This document shows, piece after piece, positions 23,986 to 45,800 of a stretch of 64,000 nucleotides of DNA. Positions within the stretch are counted from its first letter, which is position 1. The number at the start of each line of letters is the position of its first letter. Position numbers and translations under genes: made by a program. The stretch lies in assembly GCF_020099395.1 (NCBI RefSeq), contig NZ_CP083590.1:6820001-6884000 (forward strand), in the 5' to 3' direction. The notes beneath the pieces were generated by a model. It searched no databases. It had not been told where the DNA came from and saw only the letters and a program-made list of their open reading frames with translations. The DNA comes from Streptomyces mobaraensis. Its GTDB lineage: Bacteria > Actinomycetota > Actinomycetes > Streptomycetales > Streptomycetaceae.

Positions 23986-26900
23986 ATGAGCAATTCCGAA
24001 CGCCTTGCGCCGGAACCGCCCTTCGCCCCGGGTGAGGCGGTGGCCGTCATCGGAATGGCCGGGCGCACACCGTGGGCCCTGGACCCGGCGGACATACGGC
24101 GGACGCTCGTCGGCGGCCCGGGTGACGGAATAGGCCGGGAGATGGGCGGGGAGCCGGCTCCGCACGCCGTTTCCTGGTGCGACCCGGCATTGTTCGACGC
24201 GGAATTCTTCGGCCTTTCCGTGGAAGAGGCGGACCGACTCGGCGCGGAGTCGCGGCTGTTGACGGAGCTCGGCTGGGCGGCGCTGGAGAACGCCGGCATC
24301 GTGCCGGGGGCGGGCGGCGTACCGGCCGGCCTTTTCCTCGACGCGCCCGGCTTCCCCGGCGTTCCCGAGGGCGCATCCGCCGCCGTTCCGTCCGGCGGGG
24401 CGACGGACGTCGTCGTCTCCGCCCTCGGCCTGGCCGGGCCCGACGCCGCGACGCCGCCGGACGAGGAGCCCGGTGCCGCCGTCGCCCGGGCGGTCCGTGC
24501 GCTGGGCGCCGGCCGGTACGGCCTCGCCGTGGCCGGGGCCGCGCGCCTCGGCCCGTCCGCCGCGGCCGGCGCCTTCGCCGTCGTCCTCAAGCCGTGGTCG
24601 CACGCGGTGCGGGACGGGGACCGGATCCACCGCGTGCTGCGGCTCGCCGCCGGGGGTGGGGCCGCGGGTGACGGTCCGTCGGACCAGGCCGGTGCGGAGG
24701 CCGGTGCGGAGGGGGTCCATGTCGTCGACTTCCTCGCCGCGCTGACCGGCGCGGCCGGCGGCGACTGGGACGGCGTGACCGTGGACGGCGTCCGGCTGGA
24801 GGTGCCGGACGGCTTCGCGGCGGCGGCCGCCGAGACGGGCGGCCCGGAGCCCGTGGCCGGCCGGGCGCCCGCCGCCGACTCTCCCGCCCTCACCCCCTGG
24901 CGGATCTCCGCGCGCGGCGAAGGCGCGCTGCGGGCCCAGGCGGGGCGGCTGCTGCGGCACGTCGAGGAGCACCCCGAGGACGGGCTCGGCGACATCGGTC
25001 TCTCGCTGGCCGCCACCCGCCCGCTGCTCCCGCACCGCGCCGTCCTGCTCGTCGCCGACCGCGCGGACGCCGTGCGGGCCCTGACCGCCCTGGCGGCGGG
25101 CGACGGCGCCCCCGGGATCGTCCGGGGCACGGCCGCGCCCGGCGGGACGGACGGTGGCCGGGCCGTGTTCGTCTTCCCCGGGCAGGGCACCCAGTGGCCC
25201 GGCATGGCACGCGAACTCCTCGAAGGCTCACCGGAGTTCCGCGTCCGGCTGCACGCCTGCGCCGCCGTGCTCGACCCGCTGACCGGCTGGTCCCTGCTGG
25301 ACGTCCTGCGCGGCGCGGAGGGCGGCCCCGACGCCGGGCGAGCCGACGTCGTCCAGCCGGTGCTGTTCGCCGTCATGGTCTCCCTCGCCGCCCTCTGGCG
25401 CGCCCACGGCGTGGAGCCCGCCGCCGTCGTCGGCGCCAGTCTGGGCGAGATCGCCGCCGCGCACGTCGCCGGGGCGCTGAGCCTGGAGGACGCGGCCCGC
25501 GTCGTCGTGCCCTGGAGCGCGGCGCAGGCCCGCCTGGCCGGGCGCGGCGACATGGCCTCCGTCCTCTTGCCCCCGGACGAACTGACCTCCCGGCTCGCCC
25601 GGTTCGGCGACCGGCTGGTGTTCGCCGGCGCCAACGGCCCGCGCGCCACCCTCGTCTCCGGGGAGCGCCCGGCCGTCGCCGAGCTGCTGGACGAACTCGC
25701 GGCGGACGGCGTCCGCGCCCGCAGGCTGAGCAACGGCCTCGCCGCCCACTCGCCCCAACTGCTGTCGCAGCACGAGCGGTTGCTGGCCGACCTGCGGGAC
25801 CTCGCCCCGGGCCCGTCCCGCATACCGTTCTACTCCTCCCTCACCGGCGACCGCCTCGACACCCGCGAGCTGGACGGCGCCTACTGGTGCCGCAACATCA
25901 CCGAGCCGATCCGCTTCGACGCGGCGGCCCGCTCGCTCGTCCGGGACGGCCACCGGGCGTTCGCAGAGGTCTCCCCGCACCCCGTCCTCACCGTGGGCCT
26001 CCAGGACACGCTCGACGACGCCGGGGCGGGCGCGGGCGGCGTGGTCGTGGAGACGCTGCGCCGGGACCACGGCGGGCCCGGCCGCTTCCTCGCCGCCCTC
26101 GCCGAACTCCACGCGCACGGCGTGGACGCCGACTGGACGGCCCTGCCCGCCCTCGCCGGGGCGCGGCGCGTGGAACTGCCCTCGTACCCCTTCCGGTGCG
26201 CCGCCCCCGAGCCGGACGCCGGGTCCGCCCTCGCCCGCCGCCTCGCCCCCCTGCCCGTACCCGAACAGCGGCGCGCGCTGCAGGAGTTGGTGCGCACGCA
26301 CGCGTCGTCCCTCCTCGACGGCGCCGGGCCCGACGCCGGGGACGACCGCACCTTCCGCGAGCTCGGCCTCGACTCCGCCGCCGGCGTCGCCCTCCGCAAC
26401 CGGCTCCGGGACGCCACCGGGCTCCCGCTGCCCACCGGCCTGCTCTACGACCACCCGACACCCGCCGCCCTCGCCGAGCACCTGCGCGCGCTGCTGCTCG
26501 ACCCGCGCCCCGAGCCCGCCGCCCGCCGGACCGCCGCGCGCCGCACCTCCGGCCGGCCGGCCGCCGACGAGCCCATCGCCGTCGTCGGCATGGGCTGCCG
26601 CTTCCCCGGGGGCGTCCGCACGCCCGAGGAGCTGTGGCGGCTGGTCGCGGAGGGCCGGGAGACCCGCTCGGAGTTCCCCGCCGGACGCGGCTGGGACCTC
26701 GCCGCCCTCCAGCATCCCGACCCCGACCGGCCCGGCACCACCTACGTCCGGCATGGTTCGTTCCTGCACGACGCCGACCGTTTCGACGCCGACTTCTTCG
26801 GCATCAGCCCCCGCGAGGCGCTGGCCATGGAGCCACAGCAGCGGCTGCTGCTGGAGACCGCCTGGGAGGCGTGCGAACGCGCGGGGATCGACCCGGCCGG

Positions 26901-29900
26901 GCTGCGCTCCTCCGCGACCGGCGTGTTCGTCGGCGCCATGCGGCAGGAGTACGGCCCCCGCCTGTACGAGCCGGCCGAGGGCATCGAGGGCCACCTGCTC
27001 ACCGGCACCGAGGGCAGCGTCCTCTCCGGGCGGCTGTCGTACGTGCTCGGGCTGGACGGGCCCGCCCTCACCGTGGACACCGCCTGCTCCTCGTCGCTGG
27101 TCGCCCTGCACCTCGCCTGCCAGTCGCTGCGGCGCGGTGAGTGCTCGCTCGCCCTGGCCGGCGGCGCGACGGTGATGTCGGCGCCCGGCCTGTTCGTCCA
27201 GTTCAGCCGGCAGCGCGGGCTGGCCCCCGACGGGCGGTGCAAGGCGTTCGCCGCGGCGGCGGACGGCACGGCGTGGGGCGAGGGCGTCGGGCTCCTGCTG
27301 CTGGAACCCCTCTCCGCGGCGCGCCGCAACGGCCACCCCGTGCTCGCCGTCCTCCGGGGCTCCGCCGTCAACCAGGACGGCGCCTCCAACGGCCTCACCG
27401 CCCCCAACGGCCGCGCCCAGCGGCGCCTGGTCCGGGAGGCCCTCGCCGACGCGGGACTGAACGCCGACGAGGTCGACGCCGTCGAGGCGCACGGGACGGG
27501 CACCAGGCTCGGCGACCCGATCGAGGCGGAGGCGCTGCTCGCCACCTACGGCCAAGGGCGGCCCGCCGACCGGCCGTTGTGGCTCGGATCGCTCAAGTCC
27601 AACATCGGGCACACCCAGGCGGCGGCCGGCGTGGCCGGCGTCATCAAGATGGTGATGGCCCTGCGGCACGGCGTCCTGCCGCGCACCCTGCACGTCGACG
27701 AGCCGTCGCCGGGCGTCGACTGGTCGGCGGGCGCGGTCGAGGTGCTGACCGAGGAGCGGCCCTGGCCCGAGACCGGGCGGCCGCGCCGCGCGGGCGTCTC
27801 CGGATTCGGCATCAGCGGCACCAACGCCCACGTCATCGTCGAGCAGGCACCGGAGGACGGGACGCCGGCGGCCCGCGACGCCGGCCCGGGCGTCGTGCCG
27901 TGGGTGCTCTCCGCCCGTACCCCGGAGGCCCTGCGGGAGCAGGCCGGACGCCTCGCGGCCGGGGCCCCGGACGACCCGGCGGCGGCCGGCTGGTCGCTGG
28001 CGGCCGGGCGGTCGGCGTTCGCGCACCGCGCGGTGGTCGTCGGCGACGGCCGCGACGAACTGCTGCGCGGCCTGGAGGCCGTCGCCCGGGGCGAGGACGC
28101 CCCCGAGGCCGTCACCGGCACGGCCGCGCCGCTCGCCGGGGCCGTGTTCGTCTTCCCCGGACAGGGTTCCCAGTGGGCGGGCATGGCCGTCGGACTCCTC
28201 GACGACCAAGCCGAGTTCGCCGACCGGATCGCCGACTGCGAACGCGCGCTCGACCCGTTCGTCGACTGGTCCCTGACCGACGTGCTGCGACAGCGTCCCG
28301 GGGCCCCCGGCCTCGACCGGGTGGACGTCGTCCAGCCCGTCCTGTGGGCGGTCATGGTCTCGCTGGCCGGGCTGTGGCGCTCGGCGGGCGTGGAACCGGT
28401 CGCCGTCGTCGGGCACTCCCAGGGCGAGATCGCCGCCGCCTGCGTCGCCGGGGGCCTGTCCCTGGAGGACGGCGCCCGCGTCGTCGCCCTGCGCTCCCGG
28501 GTCATCCGCGAGGAACTGGCGGGCGACGGCGGCATGGTGGCCGTCTCCCTCGGCGCCGACGCCACCGCCGAGCTCATCGCCGCCTACGACGGACGCGTGT
28601 CGGTGGCCGCGCTCAACGGGCCGCTGTCCACCGTCGTCTCCGGCGAACCCGCCGCCCTTGACGACCTGTTGGCCCGCAGTGAGGAACGGGGGATCCGGGC
28701 GCGGCGCATCCCCGTCGACTACGCCTCCCACTCCGCCCAGGTCGAACGCGTCCGCGACCGGATCCTCGCCGACCTGGCGGACCTCCGGCCCCGCACCGGG
28801 ACCGTCCCCTTCCACTCCACCGTCACCGGCGAGGTCACCGACACCGCCCGGCTCGACGCCGCGTACTGGTACACCAACCTGCGGACCACCGTGCGGTTCG
28901 CGCCCGTCGTCCGGGAGCTCGCCGCGCGCGGCCGGCACGCGTTCGTCGAGTGCAGCCCGCACCCCGTGCTCACCGTGAGCGTCGAGGAGACCGCCGAGGA
29001 GGCCGGGCGGCCGGCCGTCGTCACCGGCTCGCTGCGCCGGGACGAGGGCGGGCCGCGCCGGTTCCTCACCTCGCTCGCCGAGGCGTACACCCGCGGCCTG
29101 CCGGTGGACTGGGCCGGGCTGTTCCCCGAGCACGCGCGCCGCTTCACGCCCGAGCTGCCCACGTACCCGTTCCGCGGCGAGCGGTTCTGGGCCACCGCGC
29201 CCCGGCCCGCCGGCGACCTCCGGGCGGCCGGACTCGCCGACGCCGGCCACCCCCTGCTCGGCGCCGGCCTCACCCTCGCCGGCGGCGACGAGACCGTCCT
29301 CACCGGCCGGCTCTCCCTCGCCACCCACCCCTGGCTCGCCGACCACGCCGTCCGGGGCACCATCCTGCTCCCGGGTACCGCTCTCGTGGAACTGGCCCTG
29401 CGGGCAGGCGCCGGCGGCGGTTGCGACACCGTCGAGGAACTGACGCTGGAGGCGCCACTGGTCCTGCCGGCGGACCCGGCGGACGCGGCGGTGGCGGTCC
29501 AGATCCGGGCCGGGGCGGCGGACGAGCAGGGCCGCCGGCCCGTCACGGTCCACTCACGCCCGGAGCGCGGCGTGTCCGGTGGGTCTGATGGGTCTCATGA
29601 GCCTGATGGGCCTGGCAGGTCCGGTGGGTCGGACGAGGCGGGCGAAGCGTGGACGCGGAACGCCTCGGGCGTGCTCGCCCCCGTGGGCGACTCGCCGGAG
29701 TACAACGCGCGGGAGGCGCGGGCCGGCGGCGCCGGTACCTCCGGCCCGCCCGTCGCGGGTGTGGGGGAGGCGTGGTCCGGGGACGCCACCGGCACCTCCG
29801 CCGCCTCCGGGACCCTCCCGGCCCCCCACCCCGCCGCCTGGCCGCCGCCCGGTGCCACCCCCGTCAACCTGGACGGCGCCTACGACCGGCTCGCCGCCAC

Positions 29901-32238
29901 CGGGTTCGAGTACGGGCCCGTCTTCCAGGGCCTGACCGCCGCCTGGCGGCACGGTGACGACCTCCTCGCCGAGGTCCGGCTCCCCGAGGACGCGCACGGG
30001 GACGCCGGCGCCTACGCCGTCCACCCCGCCCTCCTCGACGCGGCCCTGCACGCGAGCCTGCTCGACGGCACCGACGGCGTCCGCCTGCCCTTCGCCTGGA
30101 CGGGCGTGACGGCGGCCGCCGCCGGGGCCACCACGCTCCGCGTCCGCCTCTCCCGCACCGGGACCGACACCCTGTCCCTGGAGGCGACCGACGCCGGCGG
30201 CCGCCCGGCCGCCCGCATCGCCTCGCTGACGCTCCGGCCCGTCACCCCGGAGCAGCTGCGCGCCGCCGCCCACGGCACCCGCCCGCCGCTCCACGAACTC
30301 GCCTGGACCACCCTGCCCGACGACGCCGCGCCGGCCCCCGCCGCGCCCCTCGCCGTGGCCGGGCCCGGGGCCGACGCCCTCGCCGGCACCCTGACCGCCG
30401 CCGGCGCCCGCGCCGCCGCCCACCCGGACCTCGCGGCCCTCACCCGGGCCGTCGCCGACGGCACCCCGGCCCCCCGCGTCGTCCTCGTCCCGCTGCTCCC
30501 CGAGCCCGGCGCGCCGGAGCGCGAGGACGCCGCCGGGGCGGCGCGCACGGCCGGCCACCACGCCCTGCACCTGGTGCGGTCCTGGCTCGCCGACGAGCGG
30601 TTCGCCGCCTCCCGCCTGGTCCTCCTCACCCGGGGCGCGGTCGCCGCCGCCCCCGACGAGGACGTCCCCGACCTGGCGCACGCCCCCGTCTGGGGCCTGG
30701 CCCGCTCGGCGCAGACCGAGAACCCCGGCCGCCTCACCCTGCTGGACACCGACGACACCGGCCCGGCCGCCGCCCCCGCCCTGCTGCGCGCCCTGACGGC
30801 CGACGACGAGCCCCAACTCGCCGTCCGCGCGGGCGAGATACGGGTGCCCCGGCTGGCCCGGGCCACCGTCGCCGACGGCGCGTCCGGCTTCGGAGGCGGA
30901 GGCACCGTCCTCCTCACCGGCGGCACCGGCCTCCTCGGCGGGACGCTCGCCCGCCACCTGGTCACCGCCCACGGCGTCCGCGACCTGCTGCTCGTCAGCC
31001 GGCGCGGCCCCGCCGCCGACGGCGCGACGGAGCTGACGGACGAACTGACCGCCCTGGGCGCCCGGGTGACCGTGGCGGCCTGCGACGCGGCCGACCGGGA
31101 CGCCCTGGCCGCGGTCGTGGCCGCCGCCGAGCCGCCGCTGACGGCCGTCGTGCACCTCGCCGGCGTCCTGGACGACGGCGTCGTCGCCTCCCTGACACCC
31201 GACCGGATGGACGCCGTCACCCGCCCCAAGACGGACGCCGCCTGGCACCTCCACGAGCTGACGAGGCATCAGAAGCTGGACGCCTTCGTCCTGTTCTCCT
31301 CGGCTGCGGGGCTCCTCGGCACCGCCGGACAGGCCAACTACGCCGCCGCCAACACCTTCCTGGACGCCCTCGCCCACCACCGGCGCGCCCAGGGCCTGCC
31401 CGCCCTCTCCCTCGCCTGGGGCCTGTGGGCGGAGGCGAGCGGCATGACCGGCCACCTGGACGACGCCGACGTCCGCCGGCTGAGCCGCGCCGGGCTGCTG
31501 CCCATGGCCGTCGACCAGGGCCTCGCCCTCTTCGACGCCGCCCTCACGGCCGGCGGGGACGAGGGCCGCGCCCTGCTCGTGCCCGCCCGGCTGGACACCG
31601 CCGGCGCCCGGGCCCGGGCCGAGGTGCCCGCCCTGCTGCGCGGCCTCGTCCGGGCCCCCGCCCGGCGGCCCGCCGAGACGGTCCGGGAGGAGCCGCTGGA
31701 GCAGCGGCTCGCCGGGCTCCCGGACGCCGAACGCGAACGCGTCCTCCTCGAACTCGTCCGCGGCCGGCTCGCCGACGTCCTCGGCCACTCCGCCCCGCAC
31801 ACCCTCGACCTCGACCGGGGCTTCCTGGAGCTCGGCCTGGACTCCCTCACGGCCCTGGAGTTCCGCAACCGGCTCGGCGCCGCCGCCGGCCGCCGGCTGC
31901 CCCCCACCCTGATCTTCGACCACCCCACCCCGGCCGCGGTCGGCCGCTACCTGCACGAGGAACTCCGTCCCACCGACGCCGCCGGCCCCGCCGACGGACC
32001 GCCCGAAAGCCTCCCCGAAGAGCGGGAGTTCCGCCGCGCCCTCGCGGCCGTCCCGCTGGACCGCTTCCGGGACGCCGGCCTGCTGCCGGAACTGCTGCGG
32101 CTCGCCGAGGCCGCCGGGGTCCCCGTCGGCGAGGAGGGCGGCACGTCCGACGGTGAGGGCGACGGCGGGAGCGACGGGGACGACCTGGACAGCATGGACC
32201 TCCAGAGCCTCGTACGGGTGGCGCTCGGTGACACCTGA
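23986..32238 (+). CDS. Type I PKS: loading module (KS relic-AT-ACP) and module 1 (KS-AT-DH-KR-ACP)
   Basis: 2750 residues. Residues about 15-290 are a decayed ketosynthase: [19 protein letters not shown] and [15 protein letters not shown] survive, but the active-site cysteine region is gone. The loading AT (from about 394) has Ser485 in GASLGE, and the usual Arg in ALRSR is Trp510 (VVVPWS), as in loading ATs that take mono-acyl starters. ACP Ser797. Module 1: KS Cys1034 (DTACSSS); AT Ser1478 (GHSQGE) with YASHS, methylmalonyl type; DH His1787 (HxxxGxxxxP) and DAALH; KR with GTGLLGG, LDD (B-type), Ser and Tyr2452; ACP near 2620. Expected product is a 2-methyl-enoyl chain. A Gly/Ser-rich stretch (29570-29810) with a doubled GEAW motif interrupts the DH. 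The C-terminus ends in an acidic helical docking tail ([16 protein letters not shown]). Confidence 0.93.
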   Translation: MSNSERLAPEPPFAPGEAVAVIGMAGRTPWALDPADIRRTLVGGPGDGIGREMGGEPAPHAVSWCDPALFDAEFFGLSVEEADRLGAESRLLTELGWAALENAGIVPGAGGVPAGLFLDAPGFPGVPEGASAAVPSGGATDVVVSALGLAGPDAATPPDEEPGAAVARAVRALGAGRYGLAVAGAARLGPSAAAGAFAVVLKPWSHAVRDGDRIHRVLRLAAGGGAAGDGPSDQAGAEAGAEGVHVVDFLAALTGAAGGDWDGVTVDGVRLEVPDGFAAAAAETGGPEPVAGRAPAADSPALTPWRISARGEGALRAQAGRLLRHVEEHPEDGLGDIGLSLAATRPLLPHRAVLLVADRADAVRALTALAAGDGAPGIVRGTAAPGGTDGGRAVFVFPGQGTQWPGMARELLEGSPEFRVRLHACAAVLDPLTGWSLLDVLRGAEGGPDAGRADVVQPVLFAVMVSLAALWRAHGVEPAAVVGASLGEIAAAHVAGALSLEDAARVVVPWSAAQARLAGRGDMASVLLPPDELTSRLARFGDRLVFAGANGPRATLVSGERPAVAELLDELAADGVRARRLSNGLAAHSPQLLSQHERLLADLRDLAPGPSRIPFYSSLTGDRLDTRELDGAYWCRNITEPIRFDAAARSLVRDGHRAFAEVSPHPVLTVGLQDTLDDAGAGAGGVVVETLRRDHGGPGRFLAALAELHAHGVDADWTALPALAGARRVELPSYPFRCAAPEPDAGSALARRLAPLPVPEQRRALQELVRTHASSLLDGAGPDAGDDRTFRELGLDSAAGVALRNRLRDATGLPLPTGLLYDHPTPAALAEHLRALLLDPRPEPAARRTAARRTSGRPAADEPIAVVGMGCRFPGGVRTPEELWRLVAEGRETRSEFPAGRGWDLAALQHPDPDRPGTTYVRHGSFLHDADRFDADFFGISPREALAMEPQQRLLLETAWEACERAGIDPAGLRSSATGVFVGAMRQEYGPRLYEPAEGIEGHLLTGTEGSVLSGRLSYVLGLDGPALTVDTACSSSLVALHLACQSLRRGECSLALAGGATVMSAPGLFVQFSRQRGLAPDGRCKAFAAAADGTAWGEGVGLLLLEPLSAARRNGHPVLAVLRGSAVNQDGASNGLTAPNGRAQRRLVREALADAGLNADEVDAVEAHGTGTRLGDPIEAEALLATYGQGRPADRPLWLGSLKSNIGHTQAAAGVAGVIKMVMALRHGVLPRTLHVDEPSPGVDWSAGAVEVLTEERPWPETGRPRRAGVSGFGISGTNAHVIVEQAPEDGTPAARDAGPGVVPWVLSARTPEALREQAGRLAAGAPDDPAAAGWSLAAGRSAFAHRAVVVGDGRDELLRGLEAVARGEDAPEAVTGTAAPLAGAVFVFPGQGSQWAGMAVGLLDDQAEFADRIADCERALDPFVDWSLTDVLRQRPGAPGLDRVDVVQPVLWAVMVSLAGLWRSAGVEPVAVVGHSQGEIAAACVAGGLSLEDGARVVALRSRVIREELAGDGGMVAVSLGADATAELIAAYDGRVSVAALNGPLSTVVSGEPAALDDLLARSEERGIRARRIPVDYASHSAQVERVRDRILADLADLRPRTGTVPFHSTVTGEVTDTARLDAAYWYTNLRTTVRFAPVVRELAARGRHAFVECSPHPVLTVSVEETAEEAGRPAVVTGSLRRDEGGPRRFLTSLAEAYTRGLPVDWAGLFPEHARRFTPELPTYPFRGERFWATAPRPAGDLRAAGLADAGHPLLGAGLTLAGGDETVLTGRLSLATHPWLADHAVRGTILLPGTALVELALRAGAGGGCDTVEELTLEAPLVLPADPADAAVAVQIRAGAADEQGRRPVTVHSRPERGVSGGSDGSHEPDGPGRSGGSDEAGEAWTRNASGVLAPVGDSPEYNAREARAGGAGTSGPPVAGVGEAWSGDATGTSAASGTLPAPHPAAWPPPGATPVNLDGAYDRLAATGFEYGPVFQGLTAAWRHGDDLLAEVRLPEDAHGDAGAYAVHPALLDAALHASLLDGTDGVRLPFAWTGVTAAAAGATTLRVRLSRTGTDTLSLEATDAGGRPAARIASLTLRPVTPEQLRAAAHGTRPPLHELAWTTLPDDAAPAPAAPLAVAGPGADALAGTLTAAGARAAAHPDLAALTRAVADGTPAPRVVLVPLLPEPGAPEREDAAGAARTAGHHALHLVRSWLADERFAASRLVLLTRGAVAAAPDEDVPDLAHAPVWGLARSAQTENPGRLTLLDTDDTGPAAAPALLRALTADDEPQLAVRAGEIRVPRLARATVADGASGFGGGGTVLLTGGTGLLGGTLARHLVTAHGVRDLLLVSRRGPAADGATELTDELTALGARVTVAACDAADRDALAAVVAAAEPPLTAVVHLAGVLDDGVVASLTPDRMDAVTRPKTDAAWHLHELTRHQKLDAFVLFSSAAGLLGTAGQANYAAANTFLDALAHHRRAQGLPALSLAWGLWAEASGMTGHLDDADVRRLSRAGLLPMAVDQGLALFDAALTAGGDEGRALLVPARLDTAGARARAEVPALLRGLVRAPARRPAETVREEPLEQRLAGLPDAERERVLLELVRGRLADVLGHSAPHTLDLDRGFLELGLDSLTALEFRNRLGAAAGRRLPPTLIFDHPTPAAVGRYLHEELRPTDAAGPADGPPESLPEEREFRRALAAVPLDRFRDAGLLPELLRLAEAAGVPVGEEGGTSDGEGDGGSDGDDLDSMDLQSLVRVALGDT

Positions 32239-32244
32239 CCTGCC

Positions 32245-32319
32245 GGCGACCGACGCGGCGGCAACCGACTTGCCGACATCCGACTTGATGACAACCGACT
32301 CGACGACAACCGACCGGCA
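32245..32319. repeat. Five tandem 15-bp repeats between the first two PKS genes
   Basis: Units starting at 32245, 32260, 32275, 32290 and 32305 share the pattern GRCAACCGACTNGNN, for example GACAACCGACTCGAC; the first is the most diverged. They fill nearly all of the 105-bp gap between the first PKS stop and the next PKS start, leaving only the GGAG ribosome site. Likely a replication-slippage spacer. Confidence 0.7.
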
Positions 32320-32343
32320 CGGAACAGACCTTCGGAGTGAGCT

Positions 32344-42738
<10,395 letters not shown>

Positions 42739-42806
42739 CCGCCGGGCGGGACCACCCCCGCCCGGCACCCGGGAACTGTTCGTGCCAGAGAAGGGCCACA
42801 AGCGAC

Positions 42807-45800
42807 ATGACCAGTGACGAAAAGGTTCTCGACTACCTCAAGCGCCTGACCGTCGACCTGCGCAGGACCCGGCAGCGGCTGCACGAGGCCGAGGCCGGCG
42901 CCCGCGAGCCGATCGCCGTCGTCGGCATGGCCTGCCGCTACCCCGGCGGCGTCCGCTCGCCCGAGGACCTCTGGGAACTGGTCGCGGCCGGCACCGACGC
43001 GATCACCCCGCTGCCCGCCGACCGGGGCTGGGACCCGGAGCTGTACGACCCGGACCCGGCCCGGCACGGCCGGGTGTACGTCCGCGAAGGCGGCTTCCTG
43101 GACGGCGCCGACCGGTTCGACGCCGGCTTCTTCGGCATCAGCGGACGCGAGGCGCTGGCCATGGACCCGCAGCAGCGGCTGCTGCTGGAGACGTCCTGGG
43201 AGGCCCTGGAGCGCGCCGGCATCGACCCGGCCGGGCTCGCCGGCAGCCGCACCGGCGTCTTCGCCGGCGTCATCTACCAGGACTACGCGTCCCGACTGCG
43301 GCGCGTGCCACCGGAGTTCGAGGGCTACATCGGCAACGGCAGCGCCGCCAGCGTCGCCTCCGGCCGGGTCGCCTACACCCTCGGGCTGGAGGGCCCGGCC
43401 GTCACCGTCGACACCGCCTGCTCGTCGTCGCTCGTCGCCCTGCACCTCGCCTGCCAGTCGCTGCGGCTCGGCGAGAGCGGCGTCGCGCTGGCGGGCGGCG
43501 TCACCGTCATGGCCTCCCCGATGGCCCTCGTCGAGTTCAGCCGGCAGCGCGGGCTGGCCCCCGACGCCCGCTGCAAGGCGTTCGCCGCCGCCGCCGACGG
43601 CACCGCCCTCGGCGAGGGCGCCGGCATGCTCGTCCTCGAACGCCTGACGGACGCCCGCCGCAACGGCCACCCCGTCCTCGCCGTCATCCGCGGCAGCGCC
43701 GTCAACCAGGACGGCGCCAGCAGCGGCCTCACCGCCCCCAGCGGCCCCGCCCAGCAGCGCGTCATCCGCGACGCCCTCGCCAACGCGCGGATCGCGGCCG
43801 CCGACGTGGACGCGGTGGAGGCCCACGGCACGGGCACCACCCTCGGCGACCCCATCGAGGCCCAGGCCCTGCTGGAGACCTACGGCCAGGACCGGCCGGC
43901 CGACCGGCCCGTACGGGTCGGCTCGGTGAAGTCCAACATGGGCCACGCGCAGGCCGCGGCGGGCGTCGCCGGCGTCATCAAGATGGTGATGGCGCTGCGG
44001 CACGGTGTCCTCCCGCGCACCCTGCACATCGACGAGCCGTCGCCGCACGTGGAGTGGTCGGCGGGCGCCCTCGCCCTGCTCACCGAGCCGGCACCGTGGC
44101 CGGCGTCGGAGCGGCCCAGGCGGGCGGGCGTGTCGTCGTTCGGCGTGAGCGGGACGAACGCGCATGTGGTGCTGGAGGAGGCGCCGGAGGAGGCTGCGGC
44201 GTCGGCGTCGGCGCCCTCCGACAAGGGCGCGTCGTCCGGTGCGGCCGTGCCCTTCGGCGGGGTCGCGCGCTCCGGCGGGACCGTCCCCTCCGGCGAGGTC
44301 GCGCGCTCCGGCGAGGTCGCGCCGGAGGAAGCCGCGGCCGCGGCCGCCGGGGTGGGCTCGGGAGCCGCCGACGCCACCGAGAGCGCCGACGCCGATTCCC
44401 TACCGTCCGTCGTGTCGGCCGTTCCCTGGCCCCTGTCCGCCAAGACCCCGGAAGCCCTCCGCGACCAGGCCGCGCGCCTCCTCGCCCACCTCGACGCCCA
44501 CCCGGACGAGTCGGCCGCCGACATCGCCGCGGCCCTCGCCCGCGGCCGCTCGGTCTTCGAGCACCGGGCGGTGCCCGTCGGCGCGGACCGTGACGAACTC
44601 CGGTCGGCCGTCGCGGCGTTGGCCGCCGGGGAGCCCGCTCCCGGAACGGCGACAGGCGCGGCACACGGCGCGGCCAAGGTCGCCTTCCTCTTCCCGGACG
44701 ACGGCAGCGGAACCGGGGGCGCCGCGGTGCGCCGCCTGCTGGACGAGTCCCCCGTGTTCGCCCGGCACCTTGAGCAGTGCGCCGGTGCGCTCGCCACCGC
44801 CACCGGCCGGGCCGGGGCGGATGTGCTCCGGGACCTGACGGACGCGATCGGCGCGCCCACGGCGGCCGATGGGCCGGCCGGGGACGGCGCGGGCCGCCCG
44901 GCGGCGGAGGACGGCCGGAACCGGCCGTCCGGTGCGGCCGAGACATCCGACGTATCGGGCGCGGCCGGTGGGACCGGTGATGCCGGTGTGGCCGGAGTGG
45001 GCCGTTCCGACGCGACCGGCGCGGGCACGACGCCCGGGACGGGTGGACGGGCCGACAAGGATCACGTGTCCGGTAGTGCGGCTCCGTCCGGGGCCGGCAC
45101 CCGCGCCGCCCGCTGGGCCGTCGCCGTCTCCCTCACCGCGCTCTGGCGGCACCACGGCGTCCGGCCGTCGGCCGTCGTCGGCGACGGGATCGGCGAGGTC
45201 GCGGCGGCCTGTGCGGCGGGGGTGCTGTCGCTGGAGGACGGTGCTCGCGTCGTGGCCGGGGAGGCGGGTGACGCCGTGGCGCCGCGTCCGGCGGAGGTGC
45301 CGTTCCGTACGACCTCCGGCGGCGACGACTGGCGGCCCGACGCCGGCCGGTCGCCGCGCGGACTCGACTCCGCCGTCGGCGATTCGGCCGCGAGCGGGCG
45401 GACGGTGTTCGTCGTCATGGGGACGGACACCGGCGCCCCGGACTCGTCCGCGGTCCCCGCGCTGGGCGCGGACGGTGGCGCCCGGGGGCTGCTGGCCTCG
45501 CTCGCCGACGTGCACGTCCGCGCCGCCGCCGTGGACTGGTCCGCCGCCCTGCCGGGCACCGGACTCCGCCGCGTCGACCTGCCGACGTACCCGTTCCAGC
45601 GCCGCCGCTACTGGCTCGACGACGCCCCGGCCACCGGGGACGTCGCCTCCGCCGGACTCGGCGCCGTCGACCACCCGTTGCTGGCAGCTGCCGTCGAACT
45701 CCCGGACGGGGACGGGGTGCTGTACTCCGGCCGGCTGTCCACCCGTACCCACCCGTGGCTCGCCGACCACACCGTCCTCGGCCGGACGCTGCTGCCCGGC

